From Hyphomicrobiales bacterium (GTDB lineage: Bacteria > Pseudomonadota > Alphaproteobacteria > Rhizobiales > Rhizobiaceae), in assembly GCA_900472485.1 (NCBI GenBank), contig UCII01000017.1, positions 49,498 through 113,497 on the forward strand: DNA of 64,000 bases, written 5' to 3'. Positions 41,412-48,351 of this stretch are shown piece by piece. The position numbers were made by a program, and so were the translations under genes. Each line of letters starts with the position of its first letter. Within the stretch, counting starts at the first letter, position 1. The notes below the pieces were generated by a model, which saw only the letters and a program-made list of their open reading frames with translations, was not told where the DNA came from and ran no database searches.

Positions 41412-42809
41412 TTATTCGCCGGTCCGGATATGCCTGCCGATAAAGCTTTCGACGGCTTTAAGTTCCGGATCGAGAATGTCGAAACGCTCCTCCCTGGTCA
41501 TCAGACCAGCAAGCCACGTCGGAAGCGCCGGGTCAATACCGGATGCGGATTTTACTGCGGCGGGGAATTTTGCCGGGTGGGCGGTCGCAAGCGTTACCAT
41601 CGGACTGCTGGGACGCTCGTTCTTGTCCGCAATGAAGACGCCGATTGCCGTATGCGGATCGAGCAGATAGCCTGTATCGGCAAGGGTTTTGCGGATCGTT
41701 TCGGCCACCTGCTTCTCGCTGGCGCGGCCGGCGCGGAAGTCCTTCTTGATGAACTTCAGGGCCTCTTCGTTGACTGAAAATCCGTTCGACTGCTTCAGGC
41801 TCTCCATGGCGGCGCGCACCTTGGAGGCGTCGCGGCCGTTGGCCTCGAACAGGAGCCGCTCGAAATTGGAGGAGATCTGGATATCCATCGACGGCGAGGT
41901 CGTGGCCTTGACCGAGCGCATCTCATAGCGGCCGGTCTTCAGCATGCGTGCGAGGATATCGTTTTCATTGGTGGCGATAACAAGCTTTTCGATCGGCAGG
42001 CCCATGCGCTTGGCGACGTAGCCGGCAAAAATATCGCCGAAATTCCCGGTCGGCACAGTGAAGGAAATTTTACGATCCGGACCGCCAAGGGCGACGGCTG
42101 TCGTGAAATAATAGACAACCTGCGCCATGATTCGCGCCCAGTTGATGGAATTGACGCCAGAAAGCTTGACCTTGTCGCGGAAGGCGGCGTCGTTGAACAT
42201 GGCTTTGACGAGGTTTTGGCAATCGTCGAAATTGCCCTTGATCGCCAGTGCATGTACATTTGCCGCCGTCGAGGTGGTCATTTGCCGCTGCTGCACCGGC
42301 GAGACTTTTCCATGCGGGAAAAGAATGAAGATATCGGTGCGTTCGCGTCCGGCAAAGGCGTCGATCGCCGCACCGCCAGTATCGCCCGAGGTCGCGCCGA
42401 CGATGGTCGCCCGCTGGCCGCGCTTTTCCAGCGCATAGTCCATAAGCCGCGCGAGCAGCTGCATGGCGACATCCTTGAAGGCGAGCGTCGTGCCGTGGAA
42501 GAGCTCCATGACGAAGCTGTTCGGCCCGGTCTGGACGAGCGGTGCGACCGCCGGATGCCGGAAGGTGGCGTAGGCATCATCGATCATGCCGCGGAAGACA
42601 TCGGCCGGGATTTCGCCATTGGTGAAGGGCGAAAGGACGGCGAAGGCGACATCCTGATAGCTCTTGCCGCGGAACGCGCGGATTTCCTTCTTCGTCAGGA
42701 CAGGCCATTCACGGGGAACATAAAGCCCGCCATCACGAGCAAGGCCGGCCAGGAGAGCGTCGCAGAAGCCAAGGGCAGGGGCTTCTCCCCGCGTTGAAAT
42801 GTAGTCCAC
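41412..42809 (-). CDS. thrC: Threonine synthase
   Basis: A 465-residue PLP enzyme of the longer (about 460 residues) ThrC class that converts O-phosphohomoserine to threonine. The PLP lysine is Lys112 in FHGTTLAFKDVAMQLL; the phosphate-binding loop GATSGDTGGAAIDAF and the SGVNSINWARIMAQVVYYF and PTGNFGDIFAGY segments are typical. It is the first gene of an operon that continues with an M16 peptidase, a GNAT enzyme and a c-di-GMP protein, with no functional tie to threonine. Homoserine kinase for the previous step is at 24.9-25.8 kb. Confidence 0.96.
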   Translation of the reverse strand: MDYISTRGEAPALGFCDALLAGLARDGGLYVPREWPVLTKKEIRAFRGKSYQDVAFAVLSPFTNGEIPADVFRGMIDDAYATFRHPAVAPLVQTGPNSFVMELFHGTTLAFKDVAMQLLARLMDYALEKRGQRATIVGATSGDTGGAAIDAFAGRERTDIFILFPHGKVSPVQQRQMTTSTAANVHALAIKGNFDDCQNLVKAMFNDAAFRDKVKLSGVNSINWARIMAQVVYYFTTAVALGGPDRKISFTVPTGNFGDIFAGYVAKRMGLPIEKLVIATNENDILARMLKTGRYEMRSVKATTSPSMDIQISSNFERLLFEANGRDASKVRAAMESLKQSNGFSVNEEALKFIKKDFRAGRASEKQVAETIRKTLADTGYLLDPHTAIGVFIADKNERPSSPMVTLATAHPAKFPAAVKSASGIDPALPTWLAGLMTREERFDILDPELKAVESFIGRHIRTGE

Positions 42810-43122
42810 GGTCTAGAATTCCTTTGGTCGTAAAATTGCCTGAGTGATCGATTGAGAGGGTAGAGGAACGAAACGACGGCGGCCGGTCTTTTTGCGTCGG
42901 ATCAGCCGCGTGGTTTTCGCGTTTGCGCAAGGCGCGTGGGATCAGCGCCGGGCGGCGGCCGTTTGTGGCAATCTGTCGATCTCGAAAAGTGAGCCAAAAC
43001 GGTGTCTACCCAATCGATTTTTCGCTGCGTCGCTGGTATAGACCATCGCCAAGTGTCATAAAAGGCCCGTTTGACAGGCTGCAGGCCGATTACATGAAAT
43101 ATATGGAGAGGGTGGAATAATA
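42810..43122. promoter_or_regulatory. Divergent region between thrC and a lipoprotein gene
   Basis: 313 bases without a coding frame of good character. The promoter of the thrC operon and that of the plus-strand lipoprotein gene should lie here. A CTCGAAAAGTGAGCCAAAACGG segment near 42985 resembles part of the dispersed 50-base repeat core (AAAAGTG...CGG) but is incomplete. No threonine attenuator peptide or terminator hairpin was identified. Confidence 0.4.
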
Positions 43123-43743
43123 GTGTTTGGCAAGGTTTCGCGTCGTCTTTTCTCCGCTTCGCTTCTGGCATTGCTGACGGGTTGCAGCACTCTCGGTATT
43201 GGCGGCAACAGTGAAAAACAGCCGGCAACGGATGTAACGGTAGCGCCGCAAACCGGAGCCGCGACCGCTGCTCCGACCGGCGGCCAGTCTTATGTCGCGG
43301 GCAAGTGCCCGCAGGCCGTCATCCGCGACGAGGATTCCGTCTATCGCACCTACGCCAAAGGCGCCAAGGATGATCCGAACCAACTGATCTATCAGGCTTC
43401 GCTGGCGGAGGCGACCCGCCAGTGCACCACGGACGGCACCAGCCTCGGCATTCACGTCGTGGCGCAGGGACGCCTGGTTGCCGGCCCGATGGGCAGCTCC
43501 GGCAAGGTGACCCTGCCGATCCATGTTGCCGTCATGGACAACGACAATGCGCTCTATAGCAAGACCATTATGTACACGGCGGAAATCCCGCCGGGCGAGA
43601 CCACTGCGCAGTTCCTTTTCACCGATGACGATATCCAGGTTGCCGGTGGCTCGGGCGGCTTCACCATCGTCCAGATCGGCTTCGATCAAGGCCCGCAGAA
43701 GCCGGCAAAGGGCGAGAAGCCGGCGCGCAAGAAGCGTCACTAA
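43123..43743 (+). CDS. Predicted lipoprotein of unknown function
   Basis: A 206-residue protein with a lipoprotein signal (RRLFSASLLALLTGC, lipidated Cys at about residue 21), then a Gly/Ala/Thr-rich linker and a compact domain, GKCPQAVIRDEDSVYRTYAKGAKDDPNQLIYQASLAEATRQC, with several beta strands after it (VTLPIHVAVMDNDNALYSKTI). The tail is Lys/Arg-rich (GEKPARKKRH). This pattern is seen in hypothetical lipoproteins of rhizobia; no function is known to me. The start is a GTG at 43123 after GGAGAGGGTGG. Single gene, convergent with a HAD phosphatase gene. Confidence 0.8.
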   Translation: MFGKVSRRLFSASLLALLTGCSTLGIGGNSEKQPATDVTVAPQTGAATAAPTGGQSYVAGKCPQAVIRDEDSVYRTYAKGAKDDPNQLIYQASLAEATRQCTTDGTSLGIHVVAQGRLVAGPMGSSGKVTLPIHVAVMDNDNALYSKTIMYTAEIPPGETTAQFLFTDDDIQVAGGSGGFTIVQIGFDQGPQKPAKGEKPARKKRH

Positions 43744-43819
43744 GGTTGGGGTCAAGCGGTAGGCAGTAGGAAAAGATCACCTTGTCCTTGTTGCCGCCGG
43801 CACTATAGCCGCAACATTT

Positions 43820-43847
43820 ATTGCCTATTGCCTATTGCCTATTGTCT
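43820..43847. repeat. 7-bp tandem repeat
   Basis: TTGCCTA repeated three times (43821-43841) followed by a partial TTGTCTC. The opposite-strand form (TAGGCAGTAGG) occurs 60 bases upstream (about 43758-43768), so a long imperfect stem could form between the two convergent genes. Confidence 0.7.
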
Positions 43848-44539
43848 CAGAGGACGCCATCCCATTCGGCGAGTGCCATGACGACGCCGGGCAGATCGGC
43901 CATGCGGCTGACAACGGTTTCGGCACCGGCATCGGTCAGCCTGTCGGCATGCGAAGGATAGCTGTGCGATGCGCCGGTGAAGCCGATGACGCGCATGCCG
44001 GCGGCGCGCGCCGCCTGAACGCCGTGAACCGAATCTTCGACGACGATCGTATTGGCTGGGCTGACATTCATCTGCTTGGCGCCATGCAGGAAGATATCCG
44101 GCTTCGGCTTCACGCGGTCGGCACCGAGATCCTTGGCGGAAAAGATATTCGGAGCAAACAGCTTGAAGTAACCGACCTTCGTCAGCATCATTTCAAGCCG
44201 CGCGGAGCTGGAGTTCGAGCAGATGCAGCGCGGCATCGGCAGGCGTGACAGCGCCTGCGGCACGCCCGATATAGCCTGAACGTCGCTGGCAAGCGCTAGG
44301 TCGAGCAGCTTTTCCGATTTGTCGAGCAGCGAAGCGGAGAGGGGGATGCTGGCCTCGCGCTCGACTTCGAACAGGATGTTGCGCCACGTCATGCCGGAGA
44401 AGCGTTCGCCCATTTCCTCGGTGCTGATCGGATAGCCGGCATCGGTCAGCAGCTTCGATTCAACCTGCGCCGCGATGATTTCCGAATCGACCAGAACGCC
44501 GTCGCAATCGAAAATGATGAGGTCGAAACCATTGCTCAT
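43847..44539 (-). CDS. HAD-superfamily phosphatase (beta-phosphoglucomutase/phosphoglycolate phosphatase-like)
   Basis: A 230-residue HAD subfamily IA hydrolase. Motif I is FDCDGVLVDSE (nucleophile Asp11 and acid/base Asp13), motif II is RCICSNSSSARLE, motif III the Lys in VKPKPDIFLHGAKQM, and motif IV TIVVEDSVHGVQAARAAGM. Members dephosphorylate sugar phosphates, phosphoglycolate and the like; the helical cap suggests a small substrate that cannot be named. It lies alone on the minus strand, 243 bases from bioR which points away, so the two have separate promoters in that gap. Confidence 0.87.
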   Translation of the reverse strand: MSNGFDLIIFDCDGVLVDSEIIAAQVESKLLTDAGYPISTEEMGERFSGMTWRNILFEVEREASIPLSASLLDKSEKLLDLALASDVQAISGVPQALSRLPMPRCICSNSSSARLEMMLTKVGYFKLFAPNIFSAKDLGADRVKPKPDIFLHGAKQMNVSPANTIVVEDSVHGVQAARAAGMRVIGFTGASHSYPSHADRLTDAGAETVVSRMADLPGVVMALAEWDGVL

Positions 44540-44782
44540 GAAATTACTGCCTTTGATGTGGCTGGGATCGGCACGCTCCAGGAAACCATCGGTGTTTCGG
44601 GAGGTGCTCTGAAAAACGACCGCCGGGCTTTACACGATATGTCGGCAAAGCTCAACCAATTGGCCGGCATGGCTGCGCTGCAGTGAGCGAAAAGGTCGAA
44701 ATGCGCAAAAGAGGTGACGAGGGTTTCTTGTCGCTTGACATCGGCCCTCGACATCGGATGGCCCCACCTTTAAGGATCGGCC

Positions 44783-45451
44783 ATGGCCAAGGAGCGCGAC
44801 GACACCATTGCCAGCCGCATCAGCCGGGTGCTTGCCGACCGCATCATCCGCGGCGAGATCGCGCCCGATGCCCGCCTGCGGCAGGATCACATCGCCGAAG
44901 AGTTCGGCACGAGCCACGTGCCCGTGCGCGAGGCGTTCCGCCGGCTGGAGGCGCAGGGGCTGGCAATCAGCCTGCCGCGCCGTGGCGTCCGTGTCGCCTC
45001 TTTCGATCTTAAGGAAGTCCGCGAGGTTGCGGAAATGCGCGCAGCCCTCGAAGGTCTTGCACTCAAGCATGCAGCCCCGCATCTGACTGCAGCTATTCTG
45101 GATGAGGCGGAACAGGCGACGCGCGACGGCGATGCCGCCGGTGACGTCCACGCCTGGGAGGAGGCCAATCGGCGCTTCCATCGCCTGATCCTGGCGCCCT
45201 GCGGCATGGCACGTCTGCTCGCGGCGATCGACGATCTGCATGCCGTGAGCGCCCGCTTTCTCTTCTCCGCCTGGCAATCCGGCTGGGAAAAGCGCACCGA
45301 TCATGACCACCGCGCCATTCTGGCAGCTCTCCGCCAGGGGCGACCCGACGAGGCTGCCGCCATTTTGCAGAAACATGTGCAATGGATCGGCCGCGCGCCA
45401 GTGCGCACGCCTTCGGGATCGACACGCGACGCCTTCGCAATCGTCGGCTGA
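44783..45451 (+). CDS. bioR: GntR-family regulator BioR (biotin repressor type)
   Basis: A 222-residue GntR/FadR-type regulator: an N-terminal winged helix (ISRVLADRIIRGEIAPDARLRQDHIAEEFGTSHVPVREAFRRLEAQG) and a C-terminal FCD effector domain with the metal-type His and Asp residues (NRRFHRLIL, DHDHRAIL). It is named BioR because two exact copies of the BioR box TTATAGATAA/TTATCTATAA lie just downstream, around the bioY gene. BioR represses biotin synthesis and uptake genes in Alphaproteobacteria. No such box is seen before bioR itself in the 243-base upstream gap, so self-repression at its own start seems absent here. Confidence 0.86.
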   Translation: MAKERDDTIASRISRVLADRIIRGEIAPDARLRQDHIAEEFGTSHVPVREAFRRLEAQGLAISLPRRGVRVASFDLKEVREVAEMRAALEGLALKHAAPHLTAAILDEAEQATRDGDAAGDVHAWEEANRRFHRLILAPCGMARLLAAIDDLHAVSARFLFSAWQSGWEKRTDHDHRAILAALRQGRPDEAAAILQKHVQWIGRAPVRTPSGSTRDAFAIVG

Positions 45452-45454
45452 AAA

Positions 45455-45464
45455 TTATAGATAA
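45455..45464 (+). promoter_or_regulatory. BioR box 1
   Basis: TTATAGATAA inside the perfect palindrome AAAATTAT-AG-ATAATTTT (45451-45468), starting at the bioR stop codon. It matches the published BioR recognition word (TTATMKATAA) exactly. Confidence 0.85.
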
Positions 45465-45687
45465 TTTTGAGATATTGGCTGAGCACGCTTTGAAGGCGGC
45501 GCCCTACGAGGGCTTCCTTCGCCCTGATGTCGCCGCGCCACGGTCAGTGCCCTGCTTTAGTGAGTCGCGTCTCTTGGATTTTATTACCCTTATTTTTCAA
45601 TGGTATTTCGTGCTCAGTCGAAATATCGAACGCTTGCCACTTGCCTGGTTTCGCGATTTCTCTCATAAAATAGATGAGACTCAAAAA

Positions 45688-45697
45688 TTATCTATAA
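45688..45697 (+). promoter_or_regulatory. BioR box 2
   Basis: TTATCTATAA, also an exact BioR word, 5 bases before the bioY ribosome site GGAAGGAGA and 18 bases before its ATG. It is 233 bp from box 1, centre to centre. Bound BioR here would block transcription or elongation into bioY. Confidence 0.87.
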
Positions 45698-45714
45698 TTC
45701 TGGAAGGAGAGCCT

Positions 45715-46305
45715 ATGTCCCTGTTGCAGCATCATGATGAAGTCGCTTTCGATCCGCTCCGCCTCGGGCAGCGTTCGCTCGTTGCCAAGACCGTGTTCGT
45801 TCTCGCCGGAACGCTGATCCTGGCGTTTGCATCGCGAATCTCTGTGCCGATGGTGCCGGTGCCGATCACCATGCAGACATTCGCGATCACCATGATCGGC
45901 GCGCTCTATGGCTGGCGTCTTGGTGCGGTCACCGTTCTCGCCTGGCTGGGCGAAGCCGCGATCGGCTTTCCGGTGCTTGCCGGCGGGGCAGGCGGCATTG
46001 CGCCGTTCATCGGTCCGACGGCGGGTTATCTCGTATCCTTCCCGATCATTGCCGCCCTCGTCGGTCTGCTTGCCGAGCGGGGTTGGAGCGGCAATCGCGT
46101 CGTGCGCAGCTTCCTGGCGCATCTCTCGGCCAACATTCTCTGCCTTGCGATCGGCGGCGCATGGCTTGCAGCGTTGATCGGCGTGGAGAAGGGCTGGCTG
46201 CTTGGTGTAGCGCCCTTCATCCTCGGCGCCGTGCTCAAGTCGGCGCTTGCAGCTGCCGTGCTGAAGACCATCCAGGTCTATGGCGGCAAGGCGCGTCTGA
46301 ATTGA
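45715..46305 (+). CDS. bioY: Biotin transporter BioY
   Basis: A 196-residue S component of biotin ECF transporters with six helices. The signature VPMVPVPITMQTFAITMIGALYGWRLGAV with the VPxT/Q motif, the AIGFPVLAGGAGGIAPFIGPTAGYLVSFP block and the LGVAPFILGAVLKSALAA end are diagnostic. No bioM/bioN genes are next to it, so it may work alone or with a shared energy module. The ATG at 45715 follows GGAAGGAGA. BioR boxes flank its leader. Its stop codon overlaps the TTG start of the DUF1284 gene by 4 bases. Confidence 0.94.
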   Translation: MSLLQHHDEVAFDPLRLGQRSLVAKTVFVLAGTLILAFASRISVPMVPVPITMQTFAITMIGALYGWRLGAVTVLAWLGEAAIGFPVLAGGAGGIAPFIGPTAGYLVSFPIIAALVGLLAERGWSGNRVVRSFLAHLSANILCLAIGGAWLAALIGVEKGWLLGVAPFILGAVLKSALAAAVLKTIQVYGGKARLN

Positions 46306-46727
46306 CCGTCAGGCTTCGCGCCCACCATCTGCTCTGCATGCTGACCTTTGTCGGTGAAGGCTATAACTCAGTCTTCACCGACAATTATCGCCGCATCGCC
46401 GAGCGGCTATCGGAAGGGGAGGAGATCAAGCTGGTCTCCGGCCCCGACGACATCTGCGCCCCGCTCGTGAACGGGGAGGAGCCGCATTGCTTCAAGACCT
46501 CGGTCATCGAGCGGGATGCGGCGGCTCTTGCCGATATCGTGGCATTGCTGGGCGAGGAGATCGGTCCTGGAACCGTGTTGGTGCCGGATGCCAGGCTGCT
46601 TTCCAAGCTCCGCCGTAATTTCGCCAGCGGTGAAATCCGTCACGCCTGCCTCGGCTGCGAATGGGGTGAGCTCTGCAGCCGCATTGCTGCAAACAATTTC
46701 AGTGGTGTCCTGATCAAGGCAGCCTAA
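46302..46727 (+). CDS. DUF1284 family protein coupled to bioY
   Basis: A 141-residue protein starting TVRLRAHHLLCMLTFVGEGYN. It has seven cysteines (one in HHLLCML, one in DDICAPL, one in PHCFKTS, three in HACLGCEWGELC) and a histidine pair; the HHLLC and CxxC patterns are typical of DUF1284 and look like an iron-sulfur or zinc site. TTG start at 46302 inside the bioY stop (TTGA), so it is translationally coupled to the biotin transporter. Its function is unknown; a link to biotin or iron-sulfur supply (biotin synthase is an Fe-S enzyme) is only an inference from the arrangement. Convergent overlap of 4 bases with the ArsR-type gene. Confidence 0.82.
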   Translation: MTVRLRAHHLLCMLTFVGEGYNSVFTDNYRRIAERLSEGEEIKLVSGPDDICAPLVNGEEPHCFKTSVIERDAAALADIVALLGEEIGPGTVLVPDARLLSKLRRNFASGEIRHACLGCEWGELCSRIAANNFSGVLIKAA

Positions 46728-47449
46728 GGCGTGTTATCCAGCTCCGGCTGCGAGGTGCTCTCGCTTAATTCAAGCGGAAAGAGCGCCAGAAACCGGCGCT
46801 CGCCTTCGGGCGTGAAGAAGATCGAGCGGCTGTTTTCGGTGCGCCGCGCCCATCCCTTGTCGAGGAAATTCGAAAGCAGCGCCTTGCCGAGGCTGCCGGC
46901 GAGATGCGCGCGCCGCTCGCTCCAATCCAGGCAGGATCGGCAAAGCGGGCGGCGGCTTGAGCGCAATCCGGAAACGTCGATGCCGATTGATCCCAAATGC
47001 TTCTCGCCGACGGCTGTCAGGCTGAGACCTTCGCCCACGGCGGAGATCGACCCGGCCTCGATCAGGCTGTCGAGCATGCGCACACCATAGTCGCCGGCCA
47101 GATGATCGTAGCATATGCGCGCCTTGCGCAGCGCCGGCTCCTTCGGACCGGGACGATGGCGCAGATGTCCGCGGCTGGCGGCAAAACCCATGATACCCTC
47201 GAGCAGCTTGCCGACGCGATCGTCTGCCAGTGTGAAGTAGCGATGGCGGCCCTGCTTGCGCTGTACCAGCAGGCCGCCCGCTTCGAGCTTGGAAAGATGA
47301 GCGCTCGCGGTCTGCAGCGTCACGCCGGCAGCCGCTGCCAGTTCCGTTGCCGTCAACGCCCGGCCGCCCATCAGCGCCGTCAAAATATTCGCTCGCGCGG
47401 GATCGCCGATCAGCGAGCCGATCTGTGCTATGTCTGGACCTTCTTTCAT
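46724..47449 (-). CDS. ArsR-type winged-helix transcriptional regulator with extended C-terminus
   Basis: A 241-residue regulator. The N-terminal 90 residues form an ArsR winged helix (IGDPARANILTALMGGRALTATELAAAAGVTLQTASAHLSKLEAGGLL). The extra C-terminal domain of about 140 residues has the RICYDHLAGDYGVRMLDSL and PLCRSCLDWSERRAHLAGSLG segments and ends with a second helical part. This longer type occurs in rhizobia next to NIPSNAP or monooxygenase genes. It is divergent from the NIPSNAP/monooxygenase pair with 72 bases between, which most likely contain its operator. No CxC metal site like ArsR proper, so the inducer is probably organic. Confidence 0.85.
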   Translation of the reverse strand: MKEGPDIAQIGSLIGDPARANILTALMGGRALTATELAAAAGVTLQTASAHLSKLEAGGLLVQRKQGRHRYFTLADDRVGKLLEGIMGFAASRGHLRHRPGPKEPALRKARICYDHLAGDYGVRMLDSLIEAGSISAVGEGLSLTAVGEKHLGSIGIDVSGLRSSRRPLCRSCLDWSERRAHLAGSLGKALLSNFLDKGWARRTENSRSIFFTPEGERRFLALFPLELSESTSQPELDNTP

Positions 47450-47521
47450 ACTTCGATCGTAACCGAACTATCTCCGTCCTGCAATGTGCGAAAACACTCC
47501 CATCAGCAAAGGAGAAAGCCA
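47450..47521. promoter_or_regulatory. Divergent promoter between the ArsR-type and NIPSNAP genes
   Basis: 72 bases that must hold both promoters and the regulator's operator. The small palindrome TTCGATCGTAA near the ArsR gene start is a candidate site, though weak. AAAGGAGAAAG at 47509 is the NIPSNAP ribosome site. Confidence 0.5.
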
Positions 47522-47851
47522 ATGATTACCTGTTTCATCCGCTATCAGATCGATCCGTTCAAGCAGGACGCCTTCGCGGAATATGGCAAGGCCTGGGGCC
47601 AGGTCATCCCGCGCAACGGCGCGGACCTGATCGGCTATTTCGCCCCGCACGAGGGCTCGCTGACGACGGCCTACGGCATCTACAACATCGAAAATCTCGC
47701 CGCCTACGAAGCCTATCGCAAGAGCCTCGCCGCCGATCCGCTGGCGCAGGCCAATCTCGATTTGGCCCGCCGCGAGCGTTTCATCTTGCAGGAAGACCGC
47801 ATTTTCCTGAAAAATATCTCCCTGCCGCACGCTCCGAGGATATCGCCATGA
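47522..47851 (+). CDS. NIPSNAP family protein
   Basis: A 109-residue ferredoxin-like dimeric alpha/beta-barrel protein: MITCFIRYQIDPFKQDAFAEYGKAWGQVIPRNGADLIGYFAPHEG at the start, then AYGIYNIENLAAYEAYRKSLAADP and a final RERFILQEDRIFLK strand, typical of NIPSNAP. The role is unknown; such proteins sit near small-molecule modifying enzymes. The stop overlaps the monooxygenase gene start by 4 bases (ATGA), so the two act together. Probably repressed by the divergent ArsR-type protein. Confidence 0.88.
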   Translation: MITCFIRYQIDPFKQDAFAEYGKAWGQVIPRNGADLIGYFAPHEGSLTTAYGIYNIENLAAYEAYRKSLAADPLAQANLDLARRERFILQEDRIFLKNISLPHAPRISP

Positions 47852-48279
47852 TCGCAGTCATTTTCGAAGTCGTTCCCCATCCAGACGAACGCCAGCACTA
47901 TCTCGACATTGCTGCAATGCTGCGCTCCGAACTCGAAACGATCGACGGCTTTATCTCGATCGAGCGCTTCGAAAGCCTGAGCCAGCCAGGTAAATTCCTG
48001 TCGCTGTCCTTTTGGCGCGACGAGGCGGCCGTTCGCCAATGGCGAAACCGCGAGGCACATCGTGCCGCCCAGAAAGCGGGTCGCAAGACGGTTTTTGCCG
48101 ACTATCGTTTGCGTGTCGCGCAGGTGCTTCGCGATTACGGTATGACGGAACGCGCAGAAGCACCCGGCGACAGTCACGCAATCCACGACATCTGGGGCTT
48201 TCAGCGCGATAGCGACTTTCGAGAGGCCTGCATTCCCGGCGGTTTCGCCGGGAATGCAGAAAATATGACGCCGCTTTAG
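47848..48279 (+). CDS. Antibiotic biosynthesis monooxygenase (ABM) domain protein
   Basis: A 143-residue protein with an ABM-type alpha/beta-barrel: MIAVIFEVVPHPDERQHYLDIAAMLRSELETIDGFISIERFES and KFLSLSFWRDEAAVRQWRNREAHRAAQKAGRKTVFADYRLRVAQVLRDYG. Members are cofactor-free quinone or heme-degrading monooxygenases, or have no enzyme role. It is coupled to the NIPSNAP gene (overlap 4 bases). The last 20 or so residues are encoded by a perfect 14-bp hairpin, so the C-terminal tail is probably not conserved. Confidence 0.87.
   Translation: MIAVIFEVVPHPDERQHYLDIAAMLRSELETIDGFISIERFESLSQPGKFLSLSFWRDEAAVRQWRNREAHRAAQKAGRKTVFADYRLRVAQVLRDYGMTERAEAPGDSHAIHDIWGFQRDSDFREACIPGGFAGNAENMTPL
48228..48259 (+). 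other. Strong hairpin inside the 3' end of the ABM gene
   Basis: CTGCATTCCCGGCG (48228-48241) pairs perfectly with 48246-48259 across a 4-base loop, starting about 50 bases before the stop codon of the ABM gene. It looks like a terminator stem that became coding, or a coding end that serves as one; no T run follows. Confidence 0.7.
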
Positions 48280-48351
48280 CCTTTGGTAACCAAGTTAGGT
48301 AACCATAACACTCAGTTAAGAGCACCGAGTAAGTGTAACAGCGAGTATCAC
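48280..48351 (+). promoter_or_regulatory. ccrM upstream region with repeated GGTAACCA
   Basis: 72 bases before ccrM. GGTAACCA occurs at 48285-48292 and again at 48298-48305, 13 bp apart, and GTTAAG follows at 48315. The second copy reads GGTAACCAT, close to the CtrA half-site (TTAACCAT). CtrA control of ccrM is known in Alphaproteobacteria, so these are candidate sites, not proven. Confidence 0.5.

Larger units (their letters stand above)
45452..45714 (+). promoter_or_regulatory. bioY control region between two BioR boxes
   Basis: 263 A/T-rich bases between bioR and bioY. A weak promoter, TTGCCT (45641) with a 17-base spacer and CATAAA (45664), could start transcription near 45676. An inverted repeat TCTCAT/ATGAGA (45661-45679) precedes the second BioR box. 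The region has no coding frame of its own. Confidence 0.5.

Noticed and set aside
44536..44754. A 72-residue minus-strand frame upstream of the HAD phosphatase gene.
   Set aside because: Its composition is not coding-like and it covers the region expected to hold the HAD and bioR promoters.
45382..45714. An in-frame upstream extension of bioY reaching into bioR.
   Set aside because: It would run over both BioR boxes and the A/T-rich leader; the ATG at 45715 has a strong ribosome site and the normal BioY start.
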